Part shown: positions 32,372 to 45,154 of the stretch, one piece after another
How positions within the stretch are numbered: the first letter of the stretch is position 1
Layout of the letters: each line of letters opens with the position of its first letter
Source: Arctopsyche grandis
Lineage: Eukaryota > Arthropoda > Insecta > Trichoptera > Hydropsychidae
Direction of reading: 5' to 3'
DNA: 64,000 bases
Assembly: GCF_051622035.1 (NCBI RefSeq)
Contig: NC_135355.1
Location: forward strand, 29,172,986-29,236,985
Position numbers and translations under genes: made by a program
The notes under the pieces: model-generated
What the model was told of the DNA's origin: nothing
Databases searched by the model: none
Seen by the model: only the letters and a program-made list of their open reading frames with translations

Positions 32372-34309
32372 ATAGTATAAGAATATCAGTATTAATTATT
32401 CGTCCCCTGATATTGAATGTAATTTAGATTTTACTGTTCGATAATGTTTGCTGTATCACTCACTACCTCTGTGTCTGAATTAGTAACCTCCATATATGTA
32501 CATATGTATGCACATATGTAGTAGATCAAACAGTATCTCCTCGAATGTTCAAAATCGGAGTCGAAGTCTGAGTCGGAGAAGAAGTCGTAAAAAATCAACC
32601 AACTCTTTATTATTTTCATTGATTAATAGTATTACGGTATGTGTCAACTAGAGTCTCCAATTTTATTGAAGTAAATCCACTAAAAAATTTTAATTTAATA
32701 ATTACTTTATCTATGTACGTAGTAACAATAGATGAAGTTTTGTGATCATGCGAAAATTCGAACTTGAGATTTTGACTGATTCGAATCGATTACTGATCAC
32801 GTTTTCATGATCTAGAAAAAATGTGTGTGTCTGTGTATTTTGGGGATTTTTTGAACACCGTTAGTCCTATCGAACTGAAACTTGGTATCGTTACTGAAAT
32901 TCTTATCGACACGTCGTAAATTTTTTTTAAATTTTTAAAATGACCGGAAATGGTACCTCCCCTTATAAGTGTCCTCTTTTTTTTAAGTTTTTGAATTCAA
33001 TTATCTTCCAAACCGCTAACTGAATCGAACTAAATTTTTTTACATGTAATATAAATTATAAATTCTATAACCTAATATTTTTTTAATATTTTTACCTGAA
33101 CCGAAAGTAGTACTTTTACTCTAGAGAATCGAGGTTTTTTATGTTTTTCTCAGAAACCTTTTGGTTTATTTTTTATAAAAATCGTGATTTTAAATTACAT
33201 CTTCTAATATATAATTCCGAAAGAGAGTTTGTATGTACATATGTAAGTAAGTTTTGGTTCGTAGAATCAAGAAAAAACTTGTATACATATAAATATTGTT
33301 TACTATCAATATTTCCTCTTGGAAAATAGAGTCACGAGAATTTAGCGCCATCTTTTGAAAATTAATTTAATTATTAAATTATTTTTTATATTGCTGTTTT
33401 ATATTGTTTATATGTAAGTAGTTAAGTAGTTTTTACTTATGAAATGAAATTTTCATCGGGTCTTTCACTAGTCATAAAAAAAATCTTTGCATTCACGGCT
33501 GTCTAATACTTTTTTCTCATTTTTCGCATTGATTTATTTGTGCATGAAATTCATATAGATACACCATTAATGTAATTACTTTTTATTTTTATTTATCATT
33601 ATTCATTACCAATAATTCAAAAAATTGGTCTACGTGCACAGATATAGAATAACATTGTTCTATGGCTACAAGTTTTTTTCTTTTTTACTTAATAGTTTAT
33701 ATTTTGGAAATCGCTATTATTTTTACTACTAACAATTTTATACGTTGGCAAGAAAAGTCGATCTTACTAAAATTCAGATCAAGTTGGAGTCAGAGTCGGT
33801 AAATTGTGATCCGATTCCAAAGTCCTGGTTCTTCTGCAAATAAGGTGTCAATTTCTATGTATCTTTTTTTTTTTAAAGCACGTGTTGACTGATCCAGACA
33901 CAAAAATATATGAACATTAAACACACACCAGATATATTTTGATCCATCATTATATATAGAAAAACGACATAAACTGGAGCTAAAAATTTTCCTTCATAAT
34001 GCTACGTATGCTGACTAATTTTTTTCTTATCCACCTTTATGAAATCGGATGAATACGTATAACCATATCAAATTAATAATAGATACATTTGTACGACTGT
34101 TTATAATCTATTAAATATATTCGCTTACATGCATTATATTATGCGAGGGTTGACCAGAACCCACCCGCATGGTACGACATGAAATTCTCATGCCCGTTTC
34201 CTGGTTAAAATTAACTAATGGATATGTATGTATTTCCATGCACACATACATACATACATACACATATCGTTAAACGTTAGAACCAAACATCCCCTCGCCT
34301 TTCAAATCA
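32372..34309. other. Gene-free stretch with dispersed repeat pieces
   Basis: 32740-33070 (phrases TTTTGTGATCATGCGAAAAT and GTTTTCATGA) recurs in diverged form at 54535-54680. A Helitron family 1 5' end, TCTAATATATAATTCCGAAA, starts at 33203 without a clear 3' partner. ACATACATAC repeats lie at 34240-34265. No gene seen. Confidence 0.5.
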
Positions 34310-34700
34310 TGTTTATTGCTTTTGACTTCCCGACTCAATTTCACCCCAATAAACAAAGATTCCATAATGAACTACAAAGAGGGCTGTCTCAGCAATGTTG
34401 TCAGTAAAATTTGGACGGATATTTTCGCGTTTTTCGTTGCGTGAAACCCGTTCGGTGCATCGAGTGCGGTGCAGTGAGTTGTAGTAGACGCATCGGGATT
34501 GCAAATCACCAAAAAAGTAAAATCCACAAAAAGTAGTAGCACAAAAGCGAGAGAACGTTTCGGGCGAGACTAAACCAGTTTCGAAACTCGTATACATGTG
34601 TATAAAATGCACTCGAGAAACTGCATCAGTTTCACGATGCGCTTCGGTTTCAAAAGGGTTCAAATAATATCCCGGCTGATTTTCGACGATAAATACCCGC
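34310..34700. promoter_or_regulatory. CpG-richer stretch, possible untranslated exon or promoter
   Basis: Base composition is less AT-rich than the flanks, with several CG dinucleotides and CAGTGAG-type initiator-like words (34470-34480). The minus-strand open frame of 116 codons has no recognisable motif. Low confidence. Confidence 0.2.
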
Positions 34701-34986
34701 TGTTCTTTCGTATAACACGAGTAGTGCGTAATAGACGATTAAATATGAACTTTATTACGACACATTATCGCATCTGCATTTGTCTATAGTTAAATCTTCA
34801 TATTGTGATACGCTTAGCGGGGTTGTGGGCCGACCAACTAGCACTTGTATAACAAAATCAGTTAAAAAAACTTTTCCTCGACTGCTACAGGCTGGTTTTC
34901 AAAACATTTGCATTATATTGTACCGAAATTTCAATATATATGTATCATTCGAAATTTGTTGTGTTGCGCAAGTCATCAGTGATGAC

Positions 34987-35084
34987 CAGAGCTCGGCGCC
35001 TCATTGCGCAAAATGGGTTCCTATTGTAAATTTATAGAAATTTACAATAGGAACCCATTTTGCGCAATGAGGCGCTGATCTCTA
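34987..35084. mobile_element. Near-perfect palindromic hAT-type MITE, 98 bp
   Basis: The arms CAGAGCTCGGCGCC and TCATTGCGCAAAATGGGTTC are mirrored almost perfectly around ATAG and end GCTGATCTCTA. Flanked by perfect GTGATGAC at 34979-34986 and 35085-35092. Confidence 0.85.
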
Positions 35085-35092
35085 GTGATGAC

Positions 35093-35225
35093 TAAAGAGC
35101 GGACCCAGAGCGCGCTGTCTATTGTTCACATGTTGTAAATGCATTGTTAAAGGTTTGCCGAACCTTTTTTACAAAGAATTTACAATAATGGAACAATAGA
35201 CGGCGCGCTTCCGGTCCTACCTCTA
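35093..35225 (+). mobile_element. Short hAT-type MITE, 133 bp, second in a chain
   Basis: TAAAGAGCGGACCC to CCTACCTCTA. Its left flank GTGATGAC is the right duplication of the preceding palindrome; its right flank is GTGTTGAC (35226-35233). Confidence 0.85.
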
Positions 35226-35233
35226 GTGTTGAC

Positions 35234-35406
35234 TAAAGAGCGCACCAACTTTGCGCCGTTCATTGTTCATTGTTCGTCGTGGTTTGATCATTTTTATGAC
35301 GAACTTTTTTTTATGATCTCTAGCTTTGTAGTTTTCCCTGTTTCCTGGAAAATAGACCCAAAAGGATCTGTTTCCTGCAAAAACCACGCTTCTGGTCCTA
35401 CCTCTA
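35234..35406 (+). mobile_element. Short hAT-type MITE, 173 bp, third in a chain
   Basis: TAAAGAGCGCACCAAC to CCTACCTCTA, followed by GTGATGAC at 35407-35414. The interior ATCTCTAGCTTTGTAGTTT differs from the second element, so it is not a tandem duplication. Confidence 0.8.
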
Positions 35407-35424
35407 GTGATGACTCATGGTCAT

Positions 35425-35697
35425 CACCGCCAACACCAATTCATCATTATCGTCTACAGCCATTCACCATCCACTGCTGGATTAAGGCCTCTCTGACACG
35501 CTTCCACGCGTCTCTGTTTTGCGCAACTCTCATCCATGTCACCCCACACATTTTCATAATTTCGTCTACCCATCTTCCCTGCGGTCTTTCCTCGTTATGC
35601 CAAGCATACAACGTTCCATACTTCTTTGAGTGCATTGGACTTTGTGTAGCAACTTGACGTTCAATGTCCAAGTTTCATATCCAAACGTCATCACTAA
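35425..35697 (-). mobile_element. LINE family B 3' end
   Basis: Minus strand encodes GRWVDEIMKMCGVTWMRVAQ and REALIQQWMVNGCRR, then the CATCATTATCG trailer. It is 5' truncated and broken; the upstream part with PYALH-type text is rearranged. Confidence 0.8.
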
Positions 35698-36228
35698 AAC
35701 CAATTATGCCGATTTTAATTGTTGGATTTTTTTGTTTTGCTTTATTTATCAAATATAAAACTTTAGAATGAAACATAAAATGCCACTGCATACATTAAAT
35801 CGCAATTGCCTTTAAAAATCTTGATTATTTTCTGCATAAATGATACACAGATTTAATTTGGCGTTCAAAATTTCTATCAACGTTTTTTTCAGATCATAAA
35901 ATTTACCATTTTTTTTCACACTCTTGAATCATTTGGGGAATAATTAAATAAAATGGAATTAATTATTTTACAAAATAATTTATGTTTCAAAAAGGCAAGT
36001 TATCATAAATGCAATTTTTCTTTATGCACTAATGACTAAATGTGTGGAGATTTTAGTTTTGTATCTAACCTTGAATTTGTTCTATTCTACTGAATTTTTA
36101 ATCTCATCTTGTATCGGTTAATGCAGGTTTTGAAACGTTATTTTGAACATAATAATGCAATTAGAAAAAATAGACAAGACACTCCTTTTTTAAAATATGT
36201 ATTTTAAAGTGTATAAATATATATGTGA
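35698..36228. other. Gene-free AT-rich stretch
   Basis: Nothing recognisable. Confidence 0.4.
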
Positions 36229-36827
36229 GTTACAGTGAAATTATAATTACACTGACGTTTCAGTGAATTCATATTCGACTACGAATTCACTAGGTATTTT
36301 CATTACGCTTACAATTCAGTAATTAATTGATATCTCGCAAGCATAAAAGTCAGGTTTTTGATGACGCTTTTATGTACATTTATCCCAAATTATAGCGACT
36401 AACAAATCTCGAATTGAACAAAATAAAGATTAACCATACAATCATTGGTGTTTTGTTCAATATCTGGTTCACTATTAAATATCTAAATCATACAAAATTA
36501 CTTTCTGTTAATAAAATAACAAAATTTGAACATATTTAGATGACATATCCTTAAAAATATTTCAAATAATGATGCTGTGCGACTTCAGATTTCGTATGAT
36601 CTAGTCAACTTTACATTATTGAAATATACGTATGAATTAATATCACCAAAAGACTTAATTTTCATTTAACATTTTAGCGCATTTATTTACGATTTATTTA
36701 CTTCTCTAACATTGAGTAGGGAATTTGTAATTCTATTGTTAAATCCATACTCACTACCCAAGTTGGAGAAATTCTAATTTCATTAGCGATATTTTAAATT
36801 CACTGACAATAACAATTTCACTGTAAC
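36229..36827. mobile_element. TIR element, 599 bp, GTTACAGTGAAATT ends
   Basis: The inverted ends GTTACAGTGAAATT and AATTTCACTGTAAC are followed inward by CACTGA repeats at both sides. The target duplication is not clear (AT repeats on both flanks). Non-coding. Confidence 0.6.
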
Positions 36828-36899
36828 GTATATATATATATACATATGTAGACACAAAATATATCAGCAAAATGAAATATGAATAAGAAATATTATGTG

Positions 36900-37660
36900 G
36901 TGTATTTTGTGAGCAACCTGTTGCCAGAGAGAAACATGCAAGGGACCTCTTCGCCTCAGAGGCTTTTAGACCACCATGGGTGTACTATATAACATTTCAC
37001 TGAACATATTTATTCGTTGTAAAACGGCGTTAGTGGAACTTGTCGGTGTATGTTCGCGATAGAGAGAAAAAACCTCGGAAGAGGAAAAAACTGCGAACTT
37101 ATCTCGAAATTTTTAATGGACCGGTTCACGGTCACCATATTGCGGCGCACTTGTAGCTATAATTTTACGAGTATAATATATTAAATCTGCACACGTTTCT
37201 TTTTATCAGTATTTTGATCCTCCGAGTATAGTGAACGTGCCAAAAGAGCACGCACCGGATAAAAAATGTGCATAGGCGTCGTTAGTGTGCAAAATTTCAC
37301 GCAAAAGTGACATTAAAGCGAGGCGATCTCCCGCCGCGAACGTTAAAGGTTAAATAAAGCTCTGGGAAAAGCCGTTGGAACAAACACCGAAATAGAAACA
37401 AAGGAAAAACGCTTTCCAAAACGCACTTGGCAAACGGCTGAAACGCGCTACGTGTTTTTTACTCAAATTTTGGTACGCAGTTGGATCAGCAAGCTATAAA
37501 AAAGATGTCCAGCATTCATCGCACACGAATGCTCGATTCTTAAAAAGTAAATGATAGAAACCGAAATACATCGAATCGGATGCCAGACACCTATAGATAA
37601 TAGAAATAAACACCGATAGTTCCATATAAAACAAAAAGTTCTTTCTAGCTTTCACATATA
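36900..37660. promoter_or_regulatory. Possible promoter and untranslated exon
   Basis: A TATATAA box at 36986-36992 precedes a stretch that is richer in CG and purines than its surroundings, with GAGAGA and GTGCAAAATTTCACG words and no long open frame, as expected for an insect 5' UTR exon. A small hairpin, CCTCTTCGCCTCAGAGG, lies at 36939-36955. No linked coding exon is visible. Confidence 0.2.
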
Positions 37661-37689
37661 CATATACAATATATCAGTCGAGGCGATAA

Positions 37690-37905
37690 AATTGAGGGTT
37701 CGGTGATTATTCCGCAAAAAGCGATCTTACGTACGGTCACTAAAATCTCTATCACGGAAAATCTGGCACCCAAAACTCCATCAATCGAAACTGACACACG
37801 CGAAATATTGTACTAACGAGAACTTGAGTGCCAGATGTTCCGTGAACGAGATTTTAGTGACTTGCGCGAGATCCCTTTTTGCGGAATTATAACCGAACCA
37901 TAGAT
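37690..37905. mobile_element. TIR MITE (GGTTCGGTGATTATTCCGC ends)
   Basis: GGTTCGGTGATTATTCCGCA at the left is mirrored by TGCGGAATTATAACCGAACC at the right. Inner arms GTCACTAAAATCTC / GAGATTTTAGTGAC and GGAAAATCTGGCAC / GTGCCAGATGTTCC are also inverted. A diverged sister is at 30190-30415. Confidence 0.75.
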
Positions 37906-40900
37906 GATATACATATGTATTATACATATGCTATAATGACAAAAAAAAGACACGTATTCTGAAAAAAATGTTTTATTCATGTTTGAAAAATATAAATGTG
38001 ATTTTTTTAGCATAATATATTAATGTATGTAAAATATGATTAGCTAAACAAATTAAAAAGAAATAGCACTAAGTATGTATTCGTTTTTAATCGAAGGACG
38101 TTTAAATGGTCCATTTTGTGAAAATATCTTGAATTCATCGCACTCATTTAAAATTTGCATTAAATTTTGACTATTTTGTCCTGGTTGCATGGCTCTGCAT
38201 ACTACTAAGAAAAAAAATAAATCATTAGATCTCGAATGAATCCGTCAAGCTGGATTTAAAAACATTCCTGTTTTTATCACAGTTTGTAAATTCGCAGGGC
38301 AGATTACAAAAAAGCATTACATACTTAAATTCGTCAATTTGATTTCTATTTTAGATTACGTTTCCAACAGGGACTTCTTGAATGTAATGATTTTAATGAT
38401 TTACTTTTCAATGTGTTTCTATTTTTTTTATTGAAATTTGAATATTCATTTTACTTTTTGCTAGACAGATTAACATATAAAACAAATCAAGTGAATTTAG
38501 CTGTTGTATGGAATAAATAAATATAAATATTTTGTAGTACGAGCTACAACCATGCGTCAAAGAAAATAAGGATCCCAAAACGGACCGAGAACCATTTCAA
38601 GGTTATGCAGTGTTATTTTTTTTTGTACCCTGTTTGATCTTTGTGCCCGAGCCAGCCTCCCCTTGCGGTCCTCACACACACACATACACCCACATCGAAA
38701 ATCTGTTTTTGTAGACATTTGCTTTTATCTGAGCTATCCCTGAAATGGTTCACCGTTGGGATTATGTATGTATTCGTTGTGTTGGTTTCGCTATTGAAAA
38801 ACTCCCCTATTGCTCTGTGAAACAGGTGCATTGTGCACTGCTTGAACTGTGCACTTCTAACGCACTTGCAGCCAAAATTCCGTGACGCATTACATATATC
38901 ACGACAAAATCATCGGATTTTAAATTCGTGTCAGTGTACAAAAAATACAGTTTTTCAAATGAGAATGCGCATCCTGAATAAATATGAACATGATAGGAGC
39001 AGGTAACCTGGCATGACAAATTATGTACATTTTACAAAAGGTTCTTGGGGGAACCTTCTATTGTCAAATGCATAATAATGTACCTACTGCATATGTATGT
39101 CAACGTATAATTCTAACTCACCTGTAAAATGTACAACGAATCGTCATTGAAAATTAATCATTTTTTTTAACAATTGTGATACTCATATTATACTATGTAT
39201 ATTACATATGTAATTACTCATATATTACATATGTAATATACACTGTATAGCATATATTTATACATATATTGAATACTTGGGAAAGGCGGCAAAGCCGATG
39301 GACCCAAGAGGTTTTATAATAAGTATACAGTAATACATAAATACTAATATTAAATAAGATAATAAAATAAAAATACAAATCGAAAACAAAAGGAAATATT
39401 AAAAATAGACGAAAAAAAAAAAAAATACAAAAAATGAACTTAACTTTAAAAGGGAAGAACTTCAAAAACCCATTTATTTTAAGGAAATCATCAAGTATAT
39501 TTTTATAAAAAGGTTTAAGTTACTAGAAGCTACTAATTCATTTGATAGTCTATTCCAAACTTTAACCTCTCAATTTGAAAAAAAAAGGGTTCTCTAATTA
39601 TTTTGTAGTAAATATCTTTTTGGAGTCAGAGCACATGACCTCTCAGATGAGTGTTATTGTTAAACATAAGGAGGTTTATCATAGGACAATTGTAATGGTT
39701 ATTTATAATTTTATAGACTTCAATTAGATCAATTCTGTGTAAAGATTCATACTTTTCAATCTATATAATGTACGTATTTCCTTTGTGTTGAAAACATTTC
39801 AATGCCTATTTACTTACTTGAAAGGATTGTAAAACAAACCAACACCTGCAAAATACAATACGTAAGTTTGCTTTTGTGTACTTTTACTTAATTGCGTAAC
39901 TAATTTTTATTACATTTCATAAAAAAATTAAAAATAAATTTTTGACGGTTTTTTGTTATCTCGAAATATACATTCATAGATGATGCCATTGTATTGTATA
40001 TATATATATATATATAATATATGTATATGTTTCCGAAACTCAATTCTATACGCGTCGATTTTATGGCCAGTCGTTAAAGTAAAAATCATTATTTCAAAAA
40101 AATTTCGTTCGTTTTAACTATAATTTCAACTGTACCGTGACAAAGTTAAAACATGTGTTCGTCATATTTCAAATTGTGCACGATGTTGTCATTTCAGTTG
40201 TGATATTTTTATTTATTGCAGACCATTTTCTTACCCCTTCTCGGAAACTTTGAAAGTATGCACTTCCTTTGTGTTTTATTTGAAGCTGAAGAGCAGTGTA
40301 TGAATAGAGAAAAAGGTGATTTTCAAAGAGTCAGCAAGTTCTAAAAAAACGATGGTGCTAATTTTCAATTCCTACAATAAAAACTTCCTAGTTTTTTGTT
40401 GGGCTGAAACATTTAAAATTTACAAAGGCAATAAAAAGCAAGACCTTCTAGCAACATAGTTCCTCAGCATCAATACGTGATTGATGTAACTTTTTTTTAT
40501 TTCGGAAATTTAACTCTTATAGTCTATTGAAAACTAAACATTTATTTTCAGTATATGCGGAGAATGGTCTATAATTATGTACTTACATTTCGCGCATACT
40601 TTGTTTTGTTTGTAAAACTGCGTTTTTTCTTCTGTTTTTTATTGATAAGTTATTCTTCGTCAAAAATTGAACAAATTCTTTTGTTTGACAGCAAACAATT
40701 ATTATAATGCTGTTCTATAAGAATGCTATTAGTTAGACTGCAGTGAATACAAAGCTAGTATATGTATGTATATACATATGTAGTTTCAACTTACATTCAT
40801 TATAAAATAAATTTTTGTCATAGCAACTGACAGTGTACATACAAATATATCGAATTATTGATATAATTTAAATCGAGACGATTCCAATTTCAATTAAGTG

Positions 40901-41880
40901 AGATTTATTAAAATCTTAATAATGGTTTAATTAATTAAAAGTTCAGTTATTCGTTACAAACATAGAAGTAGAATGCATAGAATGGTCATTTCTAACTAAA
41001 GTATCGTCTAAAACCGAGCCATCGAAGTGAAAGACGGAAAGTCAGAAGAGAGAGACAAAAGTTCGATATGCATTTATCATTGATTTGGTAAAAAACAAAT
41101 TATAATTGTCAAAATGTAACAAAAAAATGATCGAGTGCGTTGGATTGAAGGGATCTAGACATGATTTGAAAATTCTTCTATTAGCTATTTATTAGCATGC
41201 TGTACTGAGAAGAAAGCTACAGGACAAAGATGTTGTTTTTATTGTGTTCTTCCGTTTTAGCTGCACGTGCAACCTCGTCGGCTTTCTTTCGACAGGACAG
41301 AAAAGAAATGAGGGATTATTGCGTTCCTCACATCGTTTTATGACCCATGGCAATTTTCTCAAACTATCCTACTTCAGAAATAGGCCGAAGTAATACACGC
41401 TCGAAAATGAGTGGAAATGTCAATTTTTATTAGGGGTGTCATATATCAGGACAAGCCGAAAGAGATTTCGGTCTTTTTGAAACCGCCGAACTTGCTCATT
41501 TGCAATCGCCGACAAAAATATAAAATATGTTAACCAGGAGTGTCGTGCATGCGATTTATGTATGTACATACATAGAAGTACTACTTCTATGGTTACATAC
41601 GATATATAGGAAGAGCAAAGTGTGTGTCATGCGAGTTTTACAGCGTGAAATTTGACCCATTATCCTGGCCAAGACGGCGTGTCTGAACCGATTTGGTGGT
41701 ATTAAAAACCCCTTAACGACCTTCTTAGCGCAGATTGAAAAATAGACGGATCAATTGTTGTGGAGCTCTCCTTTTCTCGGAATATGTACTATATAAAAAT
41801 GAAACTAAAAATAAAAGGCAAGCGTAAAAATGTCTCGGCGTTGGTCCATGCGTACACTCGCTTAAAATTAAAATAAAATC
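37906..41880. other. Long gene-free stretch
   Basis: AT-rich throughout. Visible items: CACACACA tract at 38673-38692, palindromic TATATTACATATGTAATATA at 39222-39241, (AT)n at 39998-40024, many TACATATG motifs. Open frames of 60-83 codons are AT-driven. Confidence 0.45.
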
Positions 41881-41905
41881 AAAAAAAGTAAATGAACCTC
41901 GAAGA

Positions 41906-42118
41906 ATGCACTATAATTACGACGAAACGCGGTGCTGGGGGTATGAAGAGGTTGACTCATGTGAAAATGTTCGTCAGTATTACAGAAAACAATCTTTTCA
42001 TCAAAATACATCAAGTCCTAGTCAACTAAAACGGGAAAAAATTATGAATATGTACTTAAATTATGTATCAAAAACTAGTTTTACGATCGTTCTAACCCCA
42101 TCTTCCTATCTTCTTTAG
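41906..42118 (+). CDS. Small ORF, possible exon, unknown
   Basis: Seventy codons starting MHYNYDETRCWGYEEVDSC with mixed, hydrophilic composition through QLKREKIMNMYLNY, unlike the AT-driven frames around it. The last dozen codons look non-coding, and a donor-like TAT|GTATCA falls just before them. A transposon begins directly after (42120). No family recognised; it could be an exon of an unseen gene or chance. Confidence 0.2.
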   Translation: MHYNYDETRCWGYEEVDSCENVRQYYRKQSFHQNTSSPSQLKREKIMNMYLNYVSKTSFTIVLTPSSYLL

Positions 42119-42119
42119 G

Positions 42120-43109
42120 TAGGGTGACCGTATTTCCCAGGACTCAAAACGGCACCCTCCGCAAAATAATTGTCTCCCCCACAATATGAAAAAATGTGTA
42201 GCACATCCAAAAATTATATAATTTTACCTTCAAATAACCATTGATATGGTCGAAAAATTTTTGATTTTTTTTTTCAGATAATAGAAACAATATAAAAAAT
42301 ATGTAGTATATTTAATGTTCATGCGCCGCACGCTAATTTTTTTTCTGAAACATGTAAAATTAACAAATAAAAATAAAATTTTCCAAAAATATATTCTCGG
42401 TTTCTTTTAATTGCAAAAATTATGTACAATTGAAAATTTTGATTTCTTTTAAGTACTTAATTATCAGAACGTACATTTCTTTAAAAGAAGAAAATGAAAC
42501 CAGATAAAAAATTAAATATAATATTGTACTACATTTATTCAAAAATAGTATAAATTTTTTCAGTAACATATAAAATAAAATATTTATATTACTTTAAAAT
42601 TGCATATAATTGTATATAATTATATTTGTTTTTGGGGAATGAATTAATTGGAAAAACAAGGAAAAATTTGGAAATATATGAGCCGCTATAATTGAAAGTG
42701 GCATAAGTCCATTTTTCTTTATTTCGAGAAATAGATATCTTGTAAAACATTAAATATAATGATTTGATTTGAAAGTACTGGTGGCCTGTAATTCGCTTAT
42801 TCAGGAATCGGGGCGGTTTGGCTCTATTTACAAAGCAAAGTGCAAAAAAAAAGGTTCGACGAACCTTTAACAATGCATTTACAACAATTGAACAATGAAC
42901 GGCGCGCTCTGGGTCCACTATTTAGCTGATTTTTTTGCTGATACAATTTTTGAATTAAGTAAAACAGAAATAGTGTTTTTGGAATTGAAAACTTGACTTC
43001 CACCACTTTCAAATATAACGGCTCATTCGTGTCTTCTCTCCATTCTCCAAGAAAATGACGGGACAAACGCAAAGCTCGTATATAGAAAACGGGACGTATG
43101 GTCACCCTA
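42120..43109. mobile_element. hAT-like element with TAGGGTGACC ends, 990 bp
   Basis: Left TAGGGTGACCGTATTTCCC and right GGGACGTATGGTCACCCTA are inverted. Flanks TCTTTAGG and TATTTGGG match at 6 of 8. It is related to the element in pyruvate carboxylase intron 3. It contains a piece of another MITE at 42800-42923. Confidence 0.7.
42800..42923. mobile_element. MITE piece nested in the hAT element
   Basis: AATCGGGGCGGTTTGGCTCT and AACAATGAACGGCGCGCTCT match the element at 11507-11671; the end GGGTCCACTA matches its terminus. The left end is lost or unclear. Confidence 0.6.
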
Positions 43110-44035
43110 TATTTGGGGCACATCCCATGTGCTAGTTCCATTTTGGAGTCAATCACTGATTTTTTGACAAAATTATACACCCATCTTTGCATTTGATAAA
43201 AGTATATACTCCATATACAATGTACAAATGTAGCATTATCGTACATTAGCAGTTATCGGTCATAAGCATAACGCAACGTTTGCTTATCAAAACTGGGTTA
43301 AAAGTTTAAAAACACAATCGTTACTACAAAAATATTATTTTTTATTTACCACTCGCATTGTTATTAGTATTACATAGCAGTAAAGTTAGTACAATACCTA
43401 TTCAGATAATTACACAACTGAATCCGTTTGATCAATACGTACATTTTATTCATAATAAACTCGAGTCTCTCATACTATATAGTTTCAAGGTTGTCAATTC
43501 CGTAACCACTTTCGTTTTTTTTTCTTCTGTTTTCAAATTATCATCCTTATAAACTGGCTTGATCACTTTTTTTCCTGTTATGTTGATATTTTTTGCGTGA
43601 AATCAAGTTTGATCAATATAATTTGCTTCTCGAAACTTAAGGCGTTGCGAAATTAAATTGGCTCGCTCTGAAAATATTTTAAAATCACAAGGCTTTTGTT
43701 TTTTTTATCCATCCTCGTGTTTATTTATAGTTCCAGAGTGATAGAAATACATAAAATTTGGTGAAACGGACACCTACTTGATTGAAGATAATTGATTATT
43801 GTGGAGCGTGAAGTCGTTCATATATGATGGGTGGCGACGAAACCATATACAAGCACTGGAGTAGGCACAACAAGCATATGGTTTCTCGGAACCGTGGGAA
43901 ACTTCAAAACATGTGCGAAACACAACACGAAACTGATGACGCCAAATAAATAAGGACAACATTGAAGATTTTTTACTTCACTTTTAATCTAAAGGCGTAC
44001 TCCCCCTTTACTGACTTACACGTAACTGCGCAATT
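43110..44035. other. Gene-free stretch
   Basis: Nothing recognisable; moderately AT-rich with several short frames. Confidence 0.4.
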
Positions 44036-44248
44036 GGAGTGAGCCAAAACTTTGCAAACCATTCTATGAATACAGCTATCGACAGACCTACCAATTACTC
44101 TGGCTCTTTGTGCTTACAAAATAAAATATGTATGGAAAATCAATTTCATTTGGCTCGTGATATGAATTTGTCTTCAAGAGTGTCGACTCTTCATAGTACA
44201 TATTTCAATCGGCCAGAGGCGTTGGTATTCGAACGTTATCAAAAATAA
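44036..44248 (+). CDS. Small ORF, possible terminal exon, unknown
   Basis: Open from the stop at 44012, with the first ATG at 44066, ending ALVFERYQK and TAA at 44248. Composition is mixed (NTAIDRPTNYSGSLCLQNK), which is unlike neighbouring AT-driven frames. No family recognised and no good acceptor in front; possibly chance. Confidence 0.2.
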   Translation, partial: GVSQNFANHSMNTAIDRPTNYSGSLCLQNKICMENQFHLARDMNLSSRVSTLHSTYFNRPEALVFERYQK

Positions 44249-44877
44249 ATAATTGTTGAACGTATCAATAGTAGGTACATATGAAGTTGTGCGCAGATAC
44301 AATATTTCGTTTTGTATCTAAACGATTAGGTCTGACATTAATGTATTTCGTTAAATCTTTATGAACCAATTCAACGTTTATAATCTTTCTTCGCCTCAAG
44401 TGGTCGTTATGTTTTCATTTTACGCGATAAAAATTTTCGAAGCAGCAAGATAAGAAAACGATATTTATTATCTATCCAAAAAAAACAGGAAGAGGGTGTG
44501 ATTTTGTATTTGCTCTGTGATTTAATTTCAAGTAACCCTACAGTTTCAGTTCTGGGTAGCAAAAAAAAATCAACTCGAAATGCAGTGCACGACCTCTAGC
44601 CTCAGAGATGCTCGGAAAATCCACCTGTTTTTGGTTTAAAACCAACAAAAACTGCTCACCCTTGTGAAACTGGATATTTTTGAAACGGACCCATTTCAAA
44701 CGGGGACGCTCTAAAAGTTTCTGTCGTTTTTATTTATTGCCAATGTGAAACATGTACATATTTGATATGAGATAAAATGTACCGACATCATAAACGAGCA
44801 AATTTTTTTAGCAATATTGCTCGGCAACATTTTCAGCATCACATTCGCAATATGTTCAATGATTGCCGGCAATAAGT
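44249..44877. other. Gene-free stretch
   Basis: Nothing recognisable. Confidence 0.4.
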
Positions 44878-45006
44878 TAGGGCGAAAACACACAGGGAAG
44901 AACGGCACGTCGTGGTCATTTTGGGGCCCAGCCCATTTCTTTCGAATGTTTAAAATTATCTAAAAAAAACCACGTGCGACGTGCATCGCTGTGTGTTTTC
45001 GCCCAA
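44878..45006. mobile_element. Compact TIR MITE, GGGCGAAAACACAC ends, 129 bp
   Basis: Ends TAGGGCGAAAACACACAG and CTGTGTGTTTTCGCCCAA. The interior ATGTTTAAAATTATCTAAAA and ACGTCG/CGACGT words tie it to 11848-12619. Confidence 0.75.
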
Positions 45007-45154
45007 CTGTTTTATTATTGCCCAAATTTTGTGTTTTTGAGACTTTGTGGCTGCTGCATATGTGATTTTATAAAATAATAAAAATATGAATGTTAACTTA
45101 AATATACGTGATTTGATGGCTCCTATAAAAAATCAATAATTAGAACTCGATAGT

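Noticed and set aside
34313-34663. Minus-strand open frame of 116 codons in a CpG-richer patch
   Set aside because: No recognisable motif and no splice context; kept only as a possible untranslated region.
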